A stretch of DNA of 43,487 bases from Microbispora hainanensis. Its GTDB lineage: Bacteria; Actinomycetota; Actinomycetes; Streptosporangiales; Streptosporangiaceae. Within the stretch, counting starts at the first letter, position 1; every line of letters starts with the position of its first letter. The position numbers and the translations under genes were made by a program. Positions 32,342 to 40,809 of the stretch are shown here, in pieces. Where the stretch lies: the NCBI RefSeq assembly GCF_006874475.1, contig NZ_VIRM01000065.1, forward strand, positions 1-43,487, read 5' to 3'. The notes below the pieces were generated by a model. The model was not told the DNA's origin. It saw only the letters and a list, made by a program, of their open reading frames with translations, and ran no database searches.

Positions 32342-34918
32342 GTGGCAGGGAATCTGACACGGGATGAGGCTCGGGAGCGTGCTCGTTTGCTCTCCGTCCA
32401 GTCCTACCGGGTCGAACTCGACCTGACCGAGGGCGAGGAGCGGTTCGAGAGCATCACGACGGTCCACTTCACGTCGGACCGTGAGGGGGCGGACACGTTC
32501 ATCGACCTCCACGGCGCGCACGTGCGGAAGGTCGTGCTCAACGGCCGGGAGCTGGACATCAGCACCTACGACGCCGAGAAGGGCCGCATCCCGCTGCCGG
32601 GGCTGGCCGCGCACAACGAGCTGCGCGTGGACGCCGACTGCTCCTACATGCGCACCGGTGAGGGCCTGCACCGCTTCGTCGACCCTGTCGACCAGCAGGT
32701 CTACCTGCACAGCCAGTTCGAGACGGCAGACGCGCACCGCATGTACGCCTGCTTCGACCAGCCGGACCTCAAGGCGACCTTCGAGCTGACCGTCCTCGCC
32801 CCCGCCGACTGGGAGGTGGTGTCCAACGCCGCCCCCGACGCGGTCGAGGCGCTGGAGGAGCACCAGGGGCGGCACGGCACGCTGCAGGCCGCCAGGCGCT
32901 GGCACTTCCCGCCGACTCCCGTCATGTCGACGTACATCACGGCCCTCGTCGCCGGGCCGTACGCGGTCGTGCGCGACGAGCACGACGGGATCCCGCTCGG
33001 GATCTACGTGCGCCGCTCGCTCGCGCAGTATCTCGACCCCGAGAACATCTTCGAGGTCACCAAGCAGGGCTTCGACTTCTTCCACCGCGTCTTCGGGCTG
33101 CGCTACCCCTTCGGCAAGTACGACCAGCTCTTCGTGCCGGAGTTCAACGCGGGCGCCATGGAGAACGCGGGCGCGGTGACGTTCCTGGAGGACTACGTCT
33201 TCCGCTCGCGCGTGACCGACGCGCTGATCGAGCGCCGCGCGGAGACGATCCTGCACGAGATGGCGCACATGTGGTTCGGCGACCTCGTCACCATGCGCTG
33301 GTGGGACGACCTGTGGCTGAACGAGTCGTTCGCCACCTACATGTCCGTGCTGTGCCAGGCCGAGGCCACCCGCTGGGGCCAGGGCGCGTGGACGACGTTC
33401 GCCAACGTCGAGAAGGCCTGGGCCTACCGGCAGGACCAGCTGCCCTCCACCCACCCCATCGCCGCCGACATCCCGGACATGCAGGCCGTCGAGGTCAACT
33501 TCGACGGCATCACGTACGCCAAGGGCGCCTCGGTGCTCAAGCAGCTCGTCGCGTACGTGGGGCTCGACAACTTCCTCGCCGGGGTGCGCGACTACTTCAA
33601 CGAGCACGCCTGGAAGAACACCACCCTGCAGGACCTGCTGTCGGCGCTGGAGCGCACCTCCGGGCGCGACCTGTCGTCCTGGTCGAAGGAGTGGCTGGAG
33701 ACCTCGGGCGTCAACACGCTGCGCTCGTCGTTCACCACCGACGACGAGGGCCGGTTCCTGAGCTTCGACGTGCTGCAGGAGGCCACGCAGGAGCACCCGA
33801 CGCTGCGCTCGCACCGGGTCGCCATCGGCCTCTACTCCCTGCGCGACGGCGTGCTGACCAGGACCAAGCGGGTCGAGCTCGACATCGTCGGCGCGCGGAC
33901 CTCCGTGCCCGAGCTGATCGGCGAGGTCCAGCCCGACCTCGTGCTGGTGAACGACGACGACCTCACGTACGCGAAGATCCGCCTCGACGACCGGTCGCTG
34001 CAGACCCTCGTCAACGGCGGGATCAGCGCGTTCGCCGAGTCGCTGCCCCGCGCGCTGTGCTGGTCGGCCGCCTGGGACATGACGCGCGACGCCGAGATGG
34101 CCACCCGCGACTACGTCAAGCTGGTCGTCTCCGGCATCGACTCGGTGCGCGACCTCACCGTCCTTCAGACCGTGCTGCGCCAGGCCCGCCAGGCCGTGCA
34201 GCAGTACGCCGACCCGGCGTGGCGGGCCACCGGCCTGAACGAGCTGGCCGGCGCGCTGCGCCGCCTCGTCGCGGCGGCCGAGCCCGGCTCGGACCACCAG
34301 CTCGCCTACGTCAACGCCCTCGCCGCGACCGCCACCTCGCCCGAGGACCTGGCGTTCCTCAAGGGCATCTTCGACGGCACCGCGGTGCCCGAGGGCCTGG
34401 CCGTCGACGCCGACCTGCGCTGGACGCTCATCCAGTCGCTGGTGTCCGGCGGCGTCCTCGGCGCCGCGGACATCGACGCCGAGCTGGCCAGGGACGCCAC
34501 GGCGACCGGCGAGCGCTCGGCCGCCACCAGCCGGGCCTCGATCCCGACCCCGGAGGCCAAGGCCGAGACCTGGGCGACGATCGTGAGCGGGAAGCTGAGC
34601 GGCGCGCTGCTGCGCGCCACGATCCTCGGCTTCATGGACCCGCGGCACCCCGAGCTGCTGGAGCCGTACGCCGACCGCTACTTCGAGGAGGTCGGGCGGA
34701 TCTGGAGCGAGTGGACCTCCGACATGGCGCAGAGCTTCGCCATCGGCTGCTACCCCGCGCTGCTGATCAGCCCGGAGACCGTGGCCCGCACGCAGGACTA
34801 CATCAGCAGCACGCAGCCGCCGCACGCCCTGCGGCGCCTGCTGCTGGAGGGCGCCGACGGCGTCAGCCGGGCGCTGCGCGCCCGGGAGCGGGACGCCGCC
34901 GCAGGATCCGCCGCCTGA
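32342..34918 (+). CDS. pepN: Aminopeptidase N
   Basis: 858-aa M1-family zinc aminopeptidase that releases N-terminal residues from peptides in the cytosol. The exopeptidase motif GAMENAG lies near residue 271 and the zinc site HEMAHMWFGDLVTMRWWDDL, then LNE, near 305-328. The N-terminal beta domain (SVQSYRVELDLTEG) and C-terminal helical ERAP1-like domain are complete. The GTG start has GAGGAG 5 nt upstream. A strong terminator follows. Confidence 0.97.
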   Translation: MAGNLTRDEARERARLLSVQSYRVELDLTEGEERFESITTVHFTSDREGADTFIDLHGAHVRKVVLNGRELDISTYDAEKGRIPLPGLAAHNELRVDADCSYMRTGEGLHRFVDPVDQQVYLHSQFETADAHRMYACFDQPDLKATFELTVLAPADWEVVSNAAPDAVEALEEHQGRHGTLQAARRWHFPPTPVMSTYITALVAGPYAVVRDEHDGIPLGIYVRRSLAQYLDPENIFEVTKQGFDFFHRVFGLRYPFGKYDQLFVPEFNAGAMENAGAVTFLEDYVFRSRVTDALIERRAETILHEMAHMWFGDLVTMRWWDDLWLNESFATYMSVLCQAEATRWGQGAWTTFANVEKAWAYRQDQLPSTHPIAADIPDMQAVEVNFDGITYAKGASVLKQLVAYVGLDNFLAGVRDYFNEHAWKNTTLQDLLSALERTSGRDLSSWSKEWLETSGVNTLRSSFTTDDEGRFLSFDVLQEATQEHPTLRSHRVAIGLYSLRDGVLTRTKRVELDIVGARTSVPELIGEVQPDLVLVNDDDLTYAKIRLDDRSLQTLVNGGISAFAESLPRALCWSAAWDMTRDAEMATRDYVKLVVSGIDSVRDLTVLQTVLRQARQAVQQYADPAWRATGLNELAGALRRLVAAAEPGSDHQLAYVNALAATATSPEDLAFLKGIFDGTAVPEGLAVDADLRWTLIQSLVSGGVLGAADIDAELARDATATGERSAATSRASIPTPEAKAETWATIVSGKLSGALLRATILGFMDPRHPELLEPYADRYFEEVGRIWSEWTSDMAQSFAIGCYPALLISPETVARTQDYISSTQPPHALRRLLLEGADGVSRALRARERDAAAGSAA

Positions 34919-34985
34919 TCGATGGCCTGATGGGCTGACTCCGGTCTGATCCTGGCCGGATCGGCGCGGGCCGCACGATCACGAT

Positions 34986-35020
34986 CCCGAGGGCCCCGGC
35001 ATGTCGCCGGGGCCCTCGGG
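34986..35020 (+). terminator. pepN terminator
   Basis: A perfect 15-bp stem (34986-35000 and 35006-35020) with loop ATGTC, 67 nt after the pepN stop. There is no U run. Confidence 0.85.
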
Positions 35021-35130
35021 CGTGTCAGGGGGCCTGTGGCGGACGGATGAAAGCGGGCCGCAAGCCGCGTGCAAGGGGCCCGGGGTGCGATGGGCGCGCC
35101 GGGACCGTTCGCCGGAGCGTCCACAGGATC

Positions 35131-35180
35131 GTTCGCCGGCCCTTCGCCGGGCCCTTCGACGGACCCCTCGCGGGGGCCCC
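35131..35180. repeat. Degenerate 12-bp tandem repeat upstream of lemA
   Basis: Units TTCGCCGGCCC (35132), TTCGCCGGGCCC (35143), TTCGACGGACCC (35155) and CTCGCGGGGGCC (35167) form about four copies of a 12-bp motif; a related GTTCGCCGG occurs near 35107. The rest of the 204-nt gap between the pepN terminator and lemA holds no clear gene. No promoter is obvious. Confidence 0.5.
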
Positions 35181-35224
35181 TTCACAGGCGGACGGGCCGG
35201 GGCTACCGTCCGTGCAGGAGGCCC

Positions 35225-35785
35225 GTGAACACCATGATCCCCATGCTCGTCGCCCTCGCCGTCGTGGCCGTCCTCGTCGCGACGGTCGTCTCCGCCTACA
35301 ACCGCCTCGTACGCGCCCGCAACAACGTCGACAACGCCTGGGCGCAGATCGACGTGCAGCTCAGGCGCCGCTACGACCTGATCCCCAACCTCGTGGAGAC
35401 CGTCAAGGGCTACGCCGCCCACGAGCGGGCCACCCTGGAGGCCGTCGTCGCGGCGCGCTCGCAGGCCATCGGCGCCCAGGGCCCCGAGGAGCGGGCCGCC
35501 GCCGAGAACCTGCTGTCCGGCGCGCTCAAGAGCCTGTTCGCGGTGGCCGAGGCCTATCCCGACCTCAAGGCGAGCGCCGGCTTCGCCGAGCTCCAGGAGG
35601 AGCTGGCCACCACCGAGAACCGGATCGCCTACTCGCGGCAGTACTACAACGACGCCGTCCTGACCTACAACAACGCCATCCAGACGGTGCCCGCCAACTT
35701 TGTGGCGGGCATGACCGGCTTCACGCCCCGGGAGTATTTCCAGGCGCCCGGCGAGGAGCGGGGCCCCGTGCAGGTCAGGTTCTGA
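35225..35785 (+). CDS. lemA: LemA family protein
   Basis: 186-aa protein with one N-terminal membrane helix (PMLVALAVVAVLVATVVSAY) followed by the long LemA helical bundle: NRLVRARNNVDNAWAQIDVQ, RRYDLIPNLVETVKGYAAHE, LQEELATTENRIAYSRQYYN, and the closing PREYF. The molecular role is unknown; the family is usually linked with DUF2207-type membrane proteins. The GTG at 35225 follows AGGAGG closely, and ATG 35234 (12 nt from it) is an alternative. The next gene begins 2 nt after the stop. Confidence 0.93.
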   Translation: MNTMIPMLVALAVVAVLVATVVSAYNRLVRARNNVDNAWAQIDVQLRRRYDLIPNLVETVKGYAAHERATLEAVVAARSQAIGAQGPEERAAAENLLSGALKSLFAVAEAYPDLKASAGFAELQEELATTENRIAYSRQYYNDAVLTYNNAIQTVPANFVAGMTGFTPREYFQAPGEERGPVQVRF

Positions 35786-35787
35786 CG

Positions 35788-37257
35788 ATGGCCCTCTGGA
35801 CGGCCGCGGCGGCGGCGACCGGCCTGTGGCTGCTGCTCCTGCTCGCGCTCGCCGCGGCGACGAGAAACCCGGACGTCGAGCCGGGCCGGGCCACCGGGGT
35901 GCTCGCCGGGCACTCCCCCGCGGTCGTCGACCTGATCACCGGCGACTGGCGGCTGTGCGACGAGGCGGCCTCGGCGACGCTGCTCGACCTGGCCGCCAGG
36001 GGCGTCGTGACCGTCGAGGAGATCGGCCCCGAGCTGTCCCTCGTACGGCTGCGCAAGGAGCCCGGCGGCCTGCGGCCGTACGAGCGGCTCGTCTACGACC
36101 ACGTGCGCGCGCTGGCCGTGGACGGCGTGGTGGCGACGGGAGCGCTGGCCGAGGGCTCGCGCGACCTGCGCCGGTGGTGGAAGAGCTTCCGCAGGAAGGT
36201 GATCGTCGAGGCGCGGGAGCAGGGCCTGTCCCGGCCGCGCTGGAGCCGGGCCCACGCGCTGCTCCTCGGCGCGGCGGCGGTGGTCCCCGCCGTGGCGATC
36301 GGCATCGCGGCCGGCGCCGGCGACGCCGGCGCGGACCACGACGGCGGGCCGGGAGCGGCGATCGTGTCCTTCGCCCTGCTCGTGACGTTGATGGGCAGGC
36401 TGAACGGGGAGCGCGGCACCGCCGAGGGGGCCGCGGCGGCCGCGCACTGGCTCGGCGTCCGCGAGCACCTGCGGGCGACCGGGCGGTTCGCCGAGCAGCC
36501 CGCCGCCTCGGTCACGATCTGGGGCCGCCACCTCGCGTACGCCGCCGCGCTCGGGCTCGCGCCGCGAGCCGTCGGGAACCTGCCGGTCAGCACCCCCGCC
36601 GACGACAACCGGGCCTGGTCCGACTACGGCGGGATGTGGCACGTCGTGAACGTCCGCTATCCCTCGCGCCTCCTGTGGGGCCGGCCGCCGGGGGCGACGA
36701 TCGTGCGGGGTCTCGCGGCGGGCTGGTTCGCCGGGTTCTTCACCTGGATCCTCCTGGTCGCCGCCGCCGCATTCGGGGTGTGGCCGGACGGGCTGGTCCT
36801 GCCCGCCGCCCTCGCCGTGGGCCTGGCGGTCGCCGGCCTGCCGGTCGTCTACGCGATCGGCGACCTCGGCGGCGCGGCGAACGTCGAGGGCCGGATCGTC
36901 CGGCTGCGCCGTTTCCGGGACGGCAGCAAGGCGGACGACACCGCCAAGTGGACCTACTGGTGTGCGATCGACGAGGGGACCTCCCGCGAGGCCAGGGCGA
37001 TGTGCCTGAGCGAGGAGATGTGGCGGCCTCTACGGGAGGGCGACACGGTGCGGGCCGTGGCGGGGCGCAGGCTCGGCTGGATCAGGCGGATCGACGTGAT
37101 CGAGGACTCCCGGCTGCGGGCCTCCTACGACGACACCGGCGAGCACCTGGTGGACGCGCCGGAGAACCTCGGCGAGGTGCGCGTCCTGCCGGACCGGCCC
37201 GCGCGTGCCTCCCGCGCGGAGGACGGCGGGGCCGATGACCCCCGGCGCCCTGAGTAA
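35788..37257 (+). CDS. DUF2207-like membrane protein
   Basis: 489 aa. The segment HSPAVVDLITGDWRLCDEAA, then TLLDLAARGVVTVEEIG resembles the cytosolic part of DUF2207 proteins, the usual partners of LemA; the large N-terminal extracytoplasmic domain of those proteins is missing. Hydrophobic segments are at about 3-25, 155-200 and 320-370. The C-terminal region (WTYWCAIDEGTSREARAMCL, LREGDTVRAV) is soluble. Starting 2 nt after lemA, it is surely co-transcribed. Function unknown. Confidence 0.8.
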   Translation: MALWTAAAAATGLWLLLLLALAAATRNPDVEPGRATGVLAGHSPAVVDLITGDWRLCDEAASATLLDLAARGVVTVEEIGPELSLVRLRKEPGGLRPYERLVYDHVRALAVDGVVATGALAEGSRDLRRWWKSFRRKVIVEAREQGLSRPRWSRAHALLLGAAAVVPAVAIGIAAGAGDAGADHDGGPGAAIVSFALLVTLMGRLNGERGTAEGAAAAAHWLGVREHLRATGRFAEQPAASVTIWGRHLAYAAALGLAPRAVGNLPVSTPADDNRAWSDYGGMWHVVNVRYPSRLLWGRPPGATIVRGLAAGWFAGFFTWILLVAAAAFGVWPDGLVLPAALAVGLAVAGLPVVYAIGDLGGAANVEGRIVRLRRFRDGSKADDTAKWTYWCAIDEGTSREARAMCLSEEMWRPLREGDTVRAVAGRRLGWIRRIDVIEDSRLRASYDDTGEHLVDAPENLGEVRVLPDRPARASRAEDGGADDPRRPE

Positions 37258-37266
37258 GGTCGTCGG

Positions 37267-38238
37267 GTGCACTCAGCCCACGACCTGTTGATCGCCCTGG
37301 CCGGGAGGTACTCGTTCGGTGACGTCGGCGCGCTCGCGCCGGCCGTGCTCGGGGAGGGAGAGCAGTCGGCCCTCGTCGCGTCGGTCTGCGAGTTCGGCCA
37401 GCGGCTGCTCACGCTCGACGCGGAGGACTTCCACACCGAGATCGACGCCCAGACGGTGCCCGCCGGCCTGCGCAGGCGCGCCCGCGACTGCCACATGCCG
37501 CAGACGCCGCGGGAGCAGCCGCGCGGCGCGCTCGACTCGCTGCGGCCGGCGTACGCACTGCTCCTGGAGGTGGTCGAGGCCCGCTGGCGGCGGCGCGAGC
37601 TCAGCTCCATGATCGCGGCCGTGCACATCTGCAGCGAGTATCTTCCGCTGCTCGCCTTCGAGCCCGCGCTCGGCCACGCGGGCGACCCGGCCCGGTGGCC
37701 GGAGGGCCTGCGCGCTCCCGGCAGCCGGTTCGGGAGCATGCCCGACCGGGAGTGCGACCACACCAGGGCGGAGCGGTCGGCGGCCGAGCGGACCCTGCGC
37801 GTGGCCGTGGAGCCGCCACCGGGCTGGCGGGCCTACTTCGACCGGCAGCACAGCCAGGTGGCGGGGGCCCTCGCCACCTGCGCGGGCCGGTGCCGCACCC
37901 CCTGCTCCGCCCTCGATTGGGTGCCGGACCTCGACGACCTGTCCGCCCGCTGCCGGATCGCGCTGACGTTCGCCGACACCCCGCTCGTACGGCTGCGCCA
38001 CGCGGCCCCGGTCGGCCACGGCTTCGGCGTGCCGTCGCCGGAGGAGGTGCTGGAGGCGTGGGAGCGCAGCCGGGCCACGCTGGCCAAGCACGAGGCGGCC
38101 GCCGCGGTCACCGCCGACGACGGCTTCCCGCTGCCGGGGTTACCCGCGCTGTTCTCCGCCGTGGCGGCGGCGCCGGTGCGGCCGGCCACGCTGCTCGCCG
38201 ACGTCGCCGCCCACATCGTGAACCTGCTGCGGGAGTGA
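37267..38238 (+). CDS. Hypothetical protein, 323 aa, lemA operon
   Basis: Not recognised. Soluble, helical, rich in Ala and Arg, with scattered Cys/His (RDCHMP, ICSEYLP, RECDHTRAE, ATCAGRCRTPCSALD) that might bind metal. The GTG start lies 9 nt after the preceding stop and exactly 6 nt after TAAGGT, a possible leaderless promoter whose TAA is also the upstream stop codon, so it may be expressed both from the operon and alone. It converges with the amidase 5 nt away. Confidence 0.7.
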   Translation: MHSAHDLLIALAGRYSFGDVGALAPAVLGEGEQSALVASVCEFGQRLLTLDAEDFHTEIDAQTVPAGLRRRARDCHMPQTPREQPRGALDSLRPAYALLLEVVEARWRRRELSSMIAAVHICSEYLPLLAFEPALGHAGDPARWPEGLRAPGSRFGSMPDRECDHTRAERSAAERTLRVAVEPPPGWRAYFDRQHSQVAGALATCAGRCRTPCSALDWVPDLDDLSARCRIALTFADTPLVRLRHAAPVGHGFGVPSPEEVLEAWERSRATLAKHEAAAAVTADDGFPLPGLPALFSAVAAAPVRPATLLADVAAHIVNLLRE

Positions 38239-38243
38239 CCGCG

Positions 38244-39671
38244 TCACCACATCGGCGGCCTGCGGTCTCCCCAGAAGCCGCCGACGGACGCCTCCACCTG
38301 GGATGACAGCGAGATGAGCGTCCCCTCCTCGCCGAACCTGCCCGCCAGCATGACGCCGACGGGCAGGCCGTCGGGCGTCCAGTAGAGCGGGAGGTTCACC
38401 GCGGGCTGGCCGCTCACGTTGTAGATGGCGGCGAAGGGCGCGAAGCGCATCATCCGCTCGAACGTCTCCTCGGGCGACTCGACGTCCTCGAACCAGCCCA
38501 CCGGCACGGGCGGCTGGGTGACGGTCGGCGAGAGCACCGCGTCGTACGCGTCGGTGACGAGCAGCGCGAAGCGGGTGGCGAGCTGGAGCGTCCCCTGCGC
38601 CTGGAGGAACTCCGGGGCCGAGACGGCGCGGCCGCGCTCGCGCAGCCACGCGGTCAGCGGGCGCAGCTTCGGCTCCAACTCCTCCGCCACGGGGTGCATG
38701 CACGAGAAGCTGAACCACATCTTGACGAACTCGGGCACCACGTCCGGGCCGAACGGCGGCGCGATCTCCTCCACCTCGTGGCCGAGCGACTCCAGCACCG
38801 CCGAGGCGCTCTCGTACGCCGCCAGCACGTCGGGGTGGACCTCCGCGCCGGGCACGGCGGGGGTGGCGAACCTGGCGATCCGCAGCCGCCCCGGCTCGCG
38901 GCCGACGTAGGCCGAGAACGACCCGAGCTCCGGCGCCGGCGCGTGGTAGAGGTCCCCGGGGTTGTTGTGGGCCATGACGTCCAGCAGCGCCGCGGCGTCG
39001 GCGACGTTCCTGGCCAGCGGCCCGTTGGTCGACAGCCCCGCGAGGTCGGGGATGATCGGGGCCGCGGAGATGCGGCCGCGGCTCGGCTTGATGCCGAACA
39101 GGCCGCAGACGGAGGCGGGAATGCGGATCGAGCCCGCGCCGTCGCTGCCCTGCGCGGCGGGCGCGAGACCGGCCGCGACGGCGGCCCCCGCTCCCCCGCT
39201 CGACCCTCCGGCCGACCGCGTGGTGTCCCAGGGCGTGCGGGTGGGCTCGTGCAGGTAGGTCTCGGTGTAGCAGGGCATGCCGAACTCGGGGGTGCTGGTC
39301 TTGCCCAGCATGATCGTGCCCGCGTCTCGCAGGCGCTCGACCACGCTGTCGTCCGCGGGTGCCACGAACCCCTCGTACGTGGCCGAGCCGAAGTGCAGCG
39401 GCACGTCCTTGACGAAGTTGAGGTCCTTGATCGGGATCGGCACGCCCAGCAGCGGGGGCAGGTCCTCGGTGTCACCGGCGGCCAGCCGGGCCTCCTGCTC
39501 GCGTGCCTGGGCGAGGGCCCGGTCGGCCGTCACCGTGACGAACGCCCCCAGGCCGGGGTCGAGCCGCTCGATGCGCTCCAGGTAGTGCTCGGTGATCTGA
39601 ACAGGAGAAAGTTCACCCGTACGTACGGCTGCCGCCTGCTCAAGAGCGGTAAGATCGTGAATGTGCGCCAC
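38244..39671 (-). CDS. Amidase signature family amidase
   Basis: 475-aa hydrolase with the Ser-cisSer-Lys triad: Lys near 82 (GVPIPIKDLNF), cis-Ser in SAGGSSGGAGAAVAAGL (near 156) and the nucleophile Ser in GSDGAGSIRIPAS (near 180). The substrate, an amide or possibly aryl-acylamide, cannot be inferred. There is no signal peptide. The GTG at 39671 gives the family start (V)AHIHDLTALEQ; the open frame extends to 39734 but crosses a palindrome that looks like an operator. No strong Shine-Dalgarno. Confidence 0.93.
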   Translation of the reverse strand: MAHIHDLTALEQAAAVRTGELSPVQITEHYLERIERLDPGLGAFVTVTADRALAQAREQEARLAAGDTEDLPPLLGVPIPIKDLNFVKDVPLHFGSATYEGFVAPADDSVVERLRDAGTIMLGKTSTPEFGMPCYTETYLHEPTRTPWDTTRSAGGSSGGAGAAVAAGLAPAAQGSDGAGSIRIPASVCGLFGIKPSRGRISAAPIIPDLAGLSTNGPLARNVADAAALLDVMAHNNPGDLYHAPAPELGSFSAYVGREPGRLRIARFATPAVPGAEVHPDVLAAYESASAVLESLGHEVEEIAPPFGPDVVPEFVKMWFSFSCMHPVAEELEPKLRPLTAWLRERGRAVSAPEFLQAQGTLQLATRFALLVTDAYDAVLSPTVTQPPVPVGWFEDVESPEETFERMMRFAPFAAIYNVSGQPAVNLPLYWTPDGLPVGVMLAGRFGEEGTLISLSSQVEASVGGFWGDRRPPMW

Positions 39672-39672
39672 G

Positions 39673-39686
39673 CTACCGAACGGTAG
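39673..39686. promoter_or_regulatory. Palindrome at amidase start (TetR-like operator)
   Basis: CTACCG-AA-CGGTAG: two 6-bp arms around AA, directly next to the amidase GTG. The form resembles TetR-family operators. A second perfect palindrome, CCGTACGTACGG (39617-39628), lies inside the first codons. No TetR gene is in view. Confidence 0.4.
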
Positions 39687-39806
39687 GCCTCTGGGCCGCG
39701 GATATCTAGAGAAGATACCCCCACTTCCGAGCAACGAATCAGCTCAAGCAGGCCACAAAAGTATGAACCATCCAACACTAGGCAAGCCGCTGACGGCTCA
39801 ACTACC

Positions 39807-40646
39807 GTGAGTGATGTGGATACCGGTCTAGCGCCAGAAGACGGTCACGATACGTCACCTATATGGGTGGGTGACCAATCGTCAGAGCAGGCGGAACGCC
39901 CTTCGGCGCCCCCTGAGGCGCCGGCGTCTCCGACGTACGCTCCGGTCGAGCGCACGTCACTGATCAGCCTGTGGCAGGACACGCGATATCGCCACCTGCG
40001 CAGGCGGGCCGTGATCGCTGTCGCGGCGGGCGTGGTGTTCGGCGTGCTCTTCGGCAGCTGGCGGCTCGGGCTCACCGCGGCCATCCTCGCGTGCGTCGCC
40101 GACGCCGTCTATCGGGCGAGGACCGTCTCCACCATCCCCGCGTGGCGGCGCGCCTCCGCGGCGGAGCGCCAGACGGAGGCCCAGCTCAAGAAGCTGGAGC
40201 GCAACGGATACAAGACGCTGCACGCCCGGGCCATCCCCGGCAGCGAGGCGCAGATCGACCACCTGGTGGTCGGGCCCACCGGCGTGTACGCGGTGGACTC
40301 GGAAAAGTGGGACAAACGGCTGCCCGTACGGGTCCAGTCGCACCGCAAGCTCTTCCACGGCCCGTTCAACCAGAAGCCGCGGCTCGACGAGGCCCGGTGG
40401 GAGGCGGCGCAGGCCAGCGACCTGATCAGCAAGGCGCTCGGCCGGGAGATCACCGTGGTGCCGTCACTGGCCATCTACGGGCCGCCGATCCCGTGGCGCA
40501 TCCTCAACATCCGCGAGGTGGACGTCTTCTCCGGCGGGCTGGTCCGCAAGTGGATCACCAAGCGGGAGAGATCGCTCACCACGGCGGAGATCGACGCGAT
40601 CTACCGGGCCGCCGAACGCGTGCTGCCCGCGCGGTACCCCGAGTAA
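39807..40646 (+). CDS. NERD domain membrane protein
   Basis: 279 aa. A disordered, Pro-rich N-terminus is followed by two membrane helices (RAVIAVAAGVVFGVLFGSW and LGLTAAILACVADAVY), then a cytosolic NERD (nuclease-related) domain: AERQTEAQLKKLERNGYKTL, then PGSEAQIDHLVVGPTGVYAV and DSEKWDKRLPVR, the Asp-Ser-Glu-Lys being the nuclease-like core. Activity is unproven for most members. GTG start at 39807. Its 3' end, including the stop codon, is the first unit of an 18-bp tandem repeat. Confidence 0.85.
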   Translation: MSDVDTGLAPEDGHDTSPIWVGDQSSEQAERPSAPPEAPASPTYAPVERTSLISLWQDTRYRHLRRRAVIAVAAGVVFGVLFGSWRLGLTAAILACVADAVYRARTVSTIPAWRRASAAERQTEAQLKKLERNGYKTLHARAIPGSEAQIDHLVVGPTGVYAVDSEKWDKRLPVRVQSHRKLFHGPFNQKPRLDEARWEAAQASDLISKALGREITVVPSLAIYGPPIPWRILNIREVDVFSGGLVRKWITKRERSLTTAEIDAIYRAAERVLPARYPE

Positions 40647-40702
40647 CGCGCGGCATCCCGAGTAAGCGCGATACCCGAGCAGAGCGCGGCATCCCGGATC
40701 GA
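40629..40702. repeat. Degenerate 18-bp tandem repeat at NERD gene 3' end
   Basis: Four units of 18-19 bp begin at 40629, 40648, 40666 and 40684, with core GCGCGG(T/C)A(C/T)CCCGAGTAA. The first contains the stop codon of the NERD gene and the second repeats it. Units three and four are more diverged. Confidence 0.7.
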
Positions 40703-40767
40703 GCCGGTTTCCGGGTGGACACGTCCCGACTCGTGGACAGCGGGTCTCGGCAGCCGGGCAGTGGTCG

Positions 40768-40791
40768 TACCATTTGAAGACTCAGTAGTCT
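40768..40791 (+). promoter_or_regulatory. Candidate ilvD -10 and adjacent palindrome
   Basis: TACCAT (40768-40773) is a fair -10, predicting initiation near 40780. AGACT-CAGT-AGTCT (40778-40791) spans that position and could be an operator or a short 5' hairpin. No -35 is convincing. No leader peptide or T-box was seen. Confidence 0.35.
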
Positions 40792-40809
40792 CCGGATGGG
40801 GGTCCCTCG

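Noticed and set aside
32036..34825. 929-codon open frame antisense to pepN
   Set aside because: High-GC shadow; low-complexity Arg/Gly/Val composition and no motifs, whereas pepN is complete.
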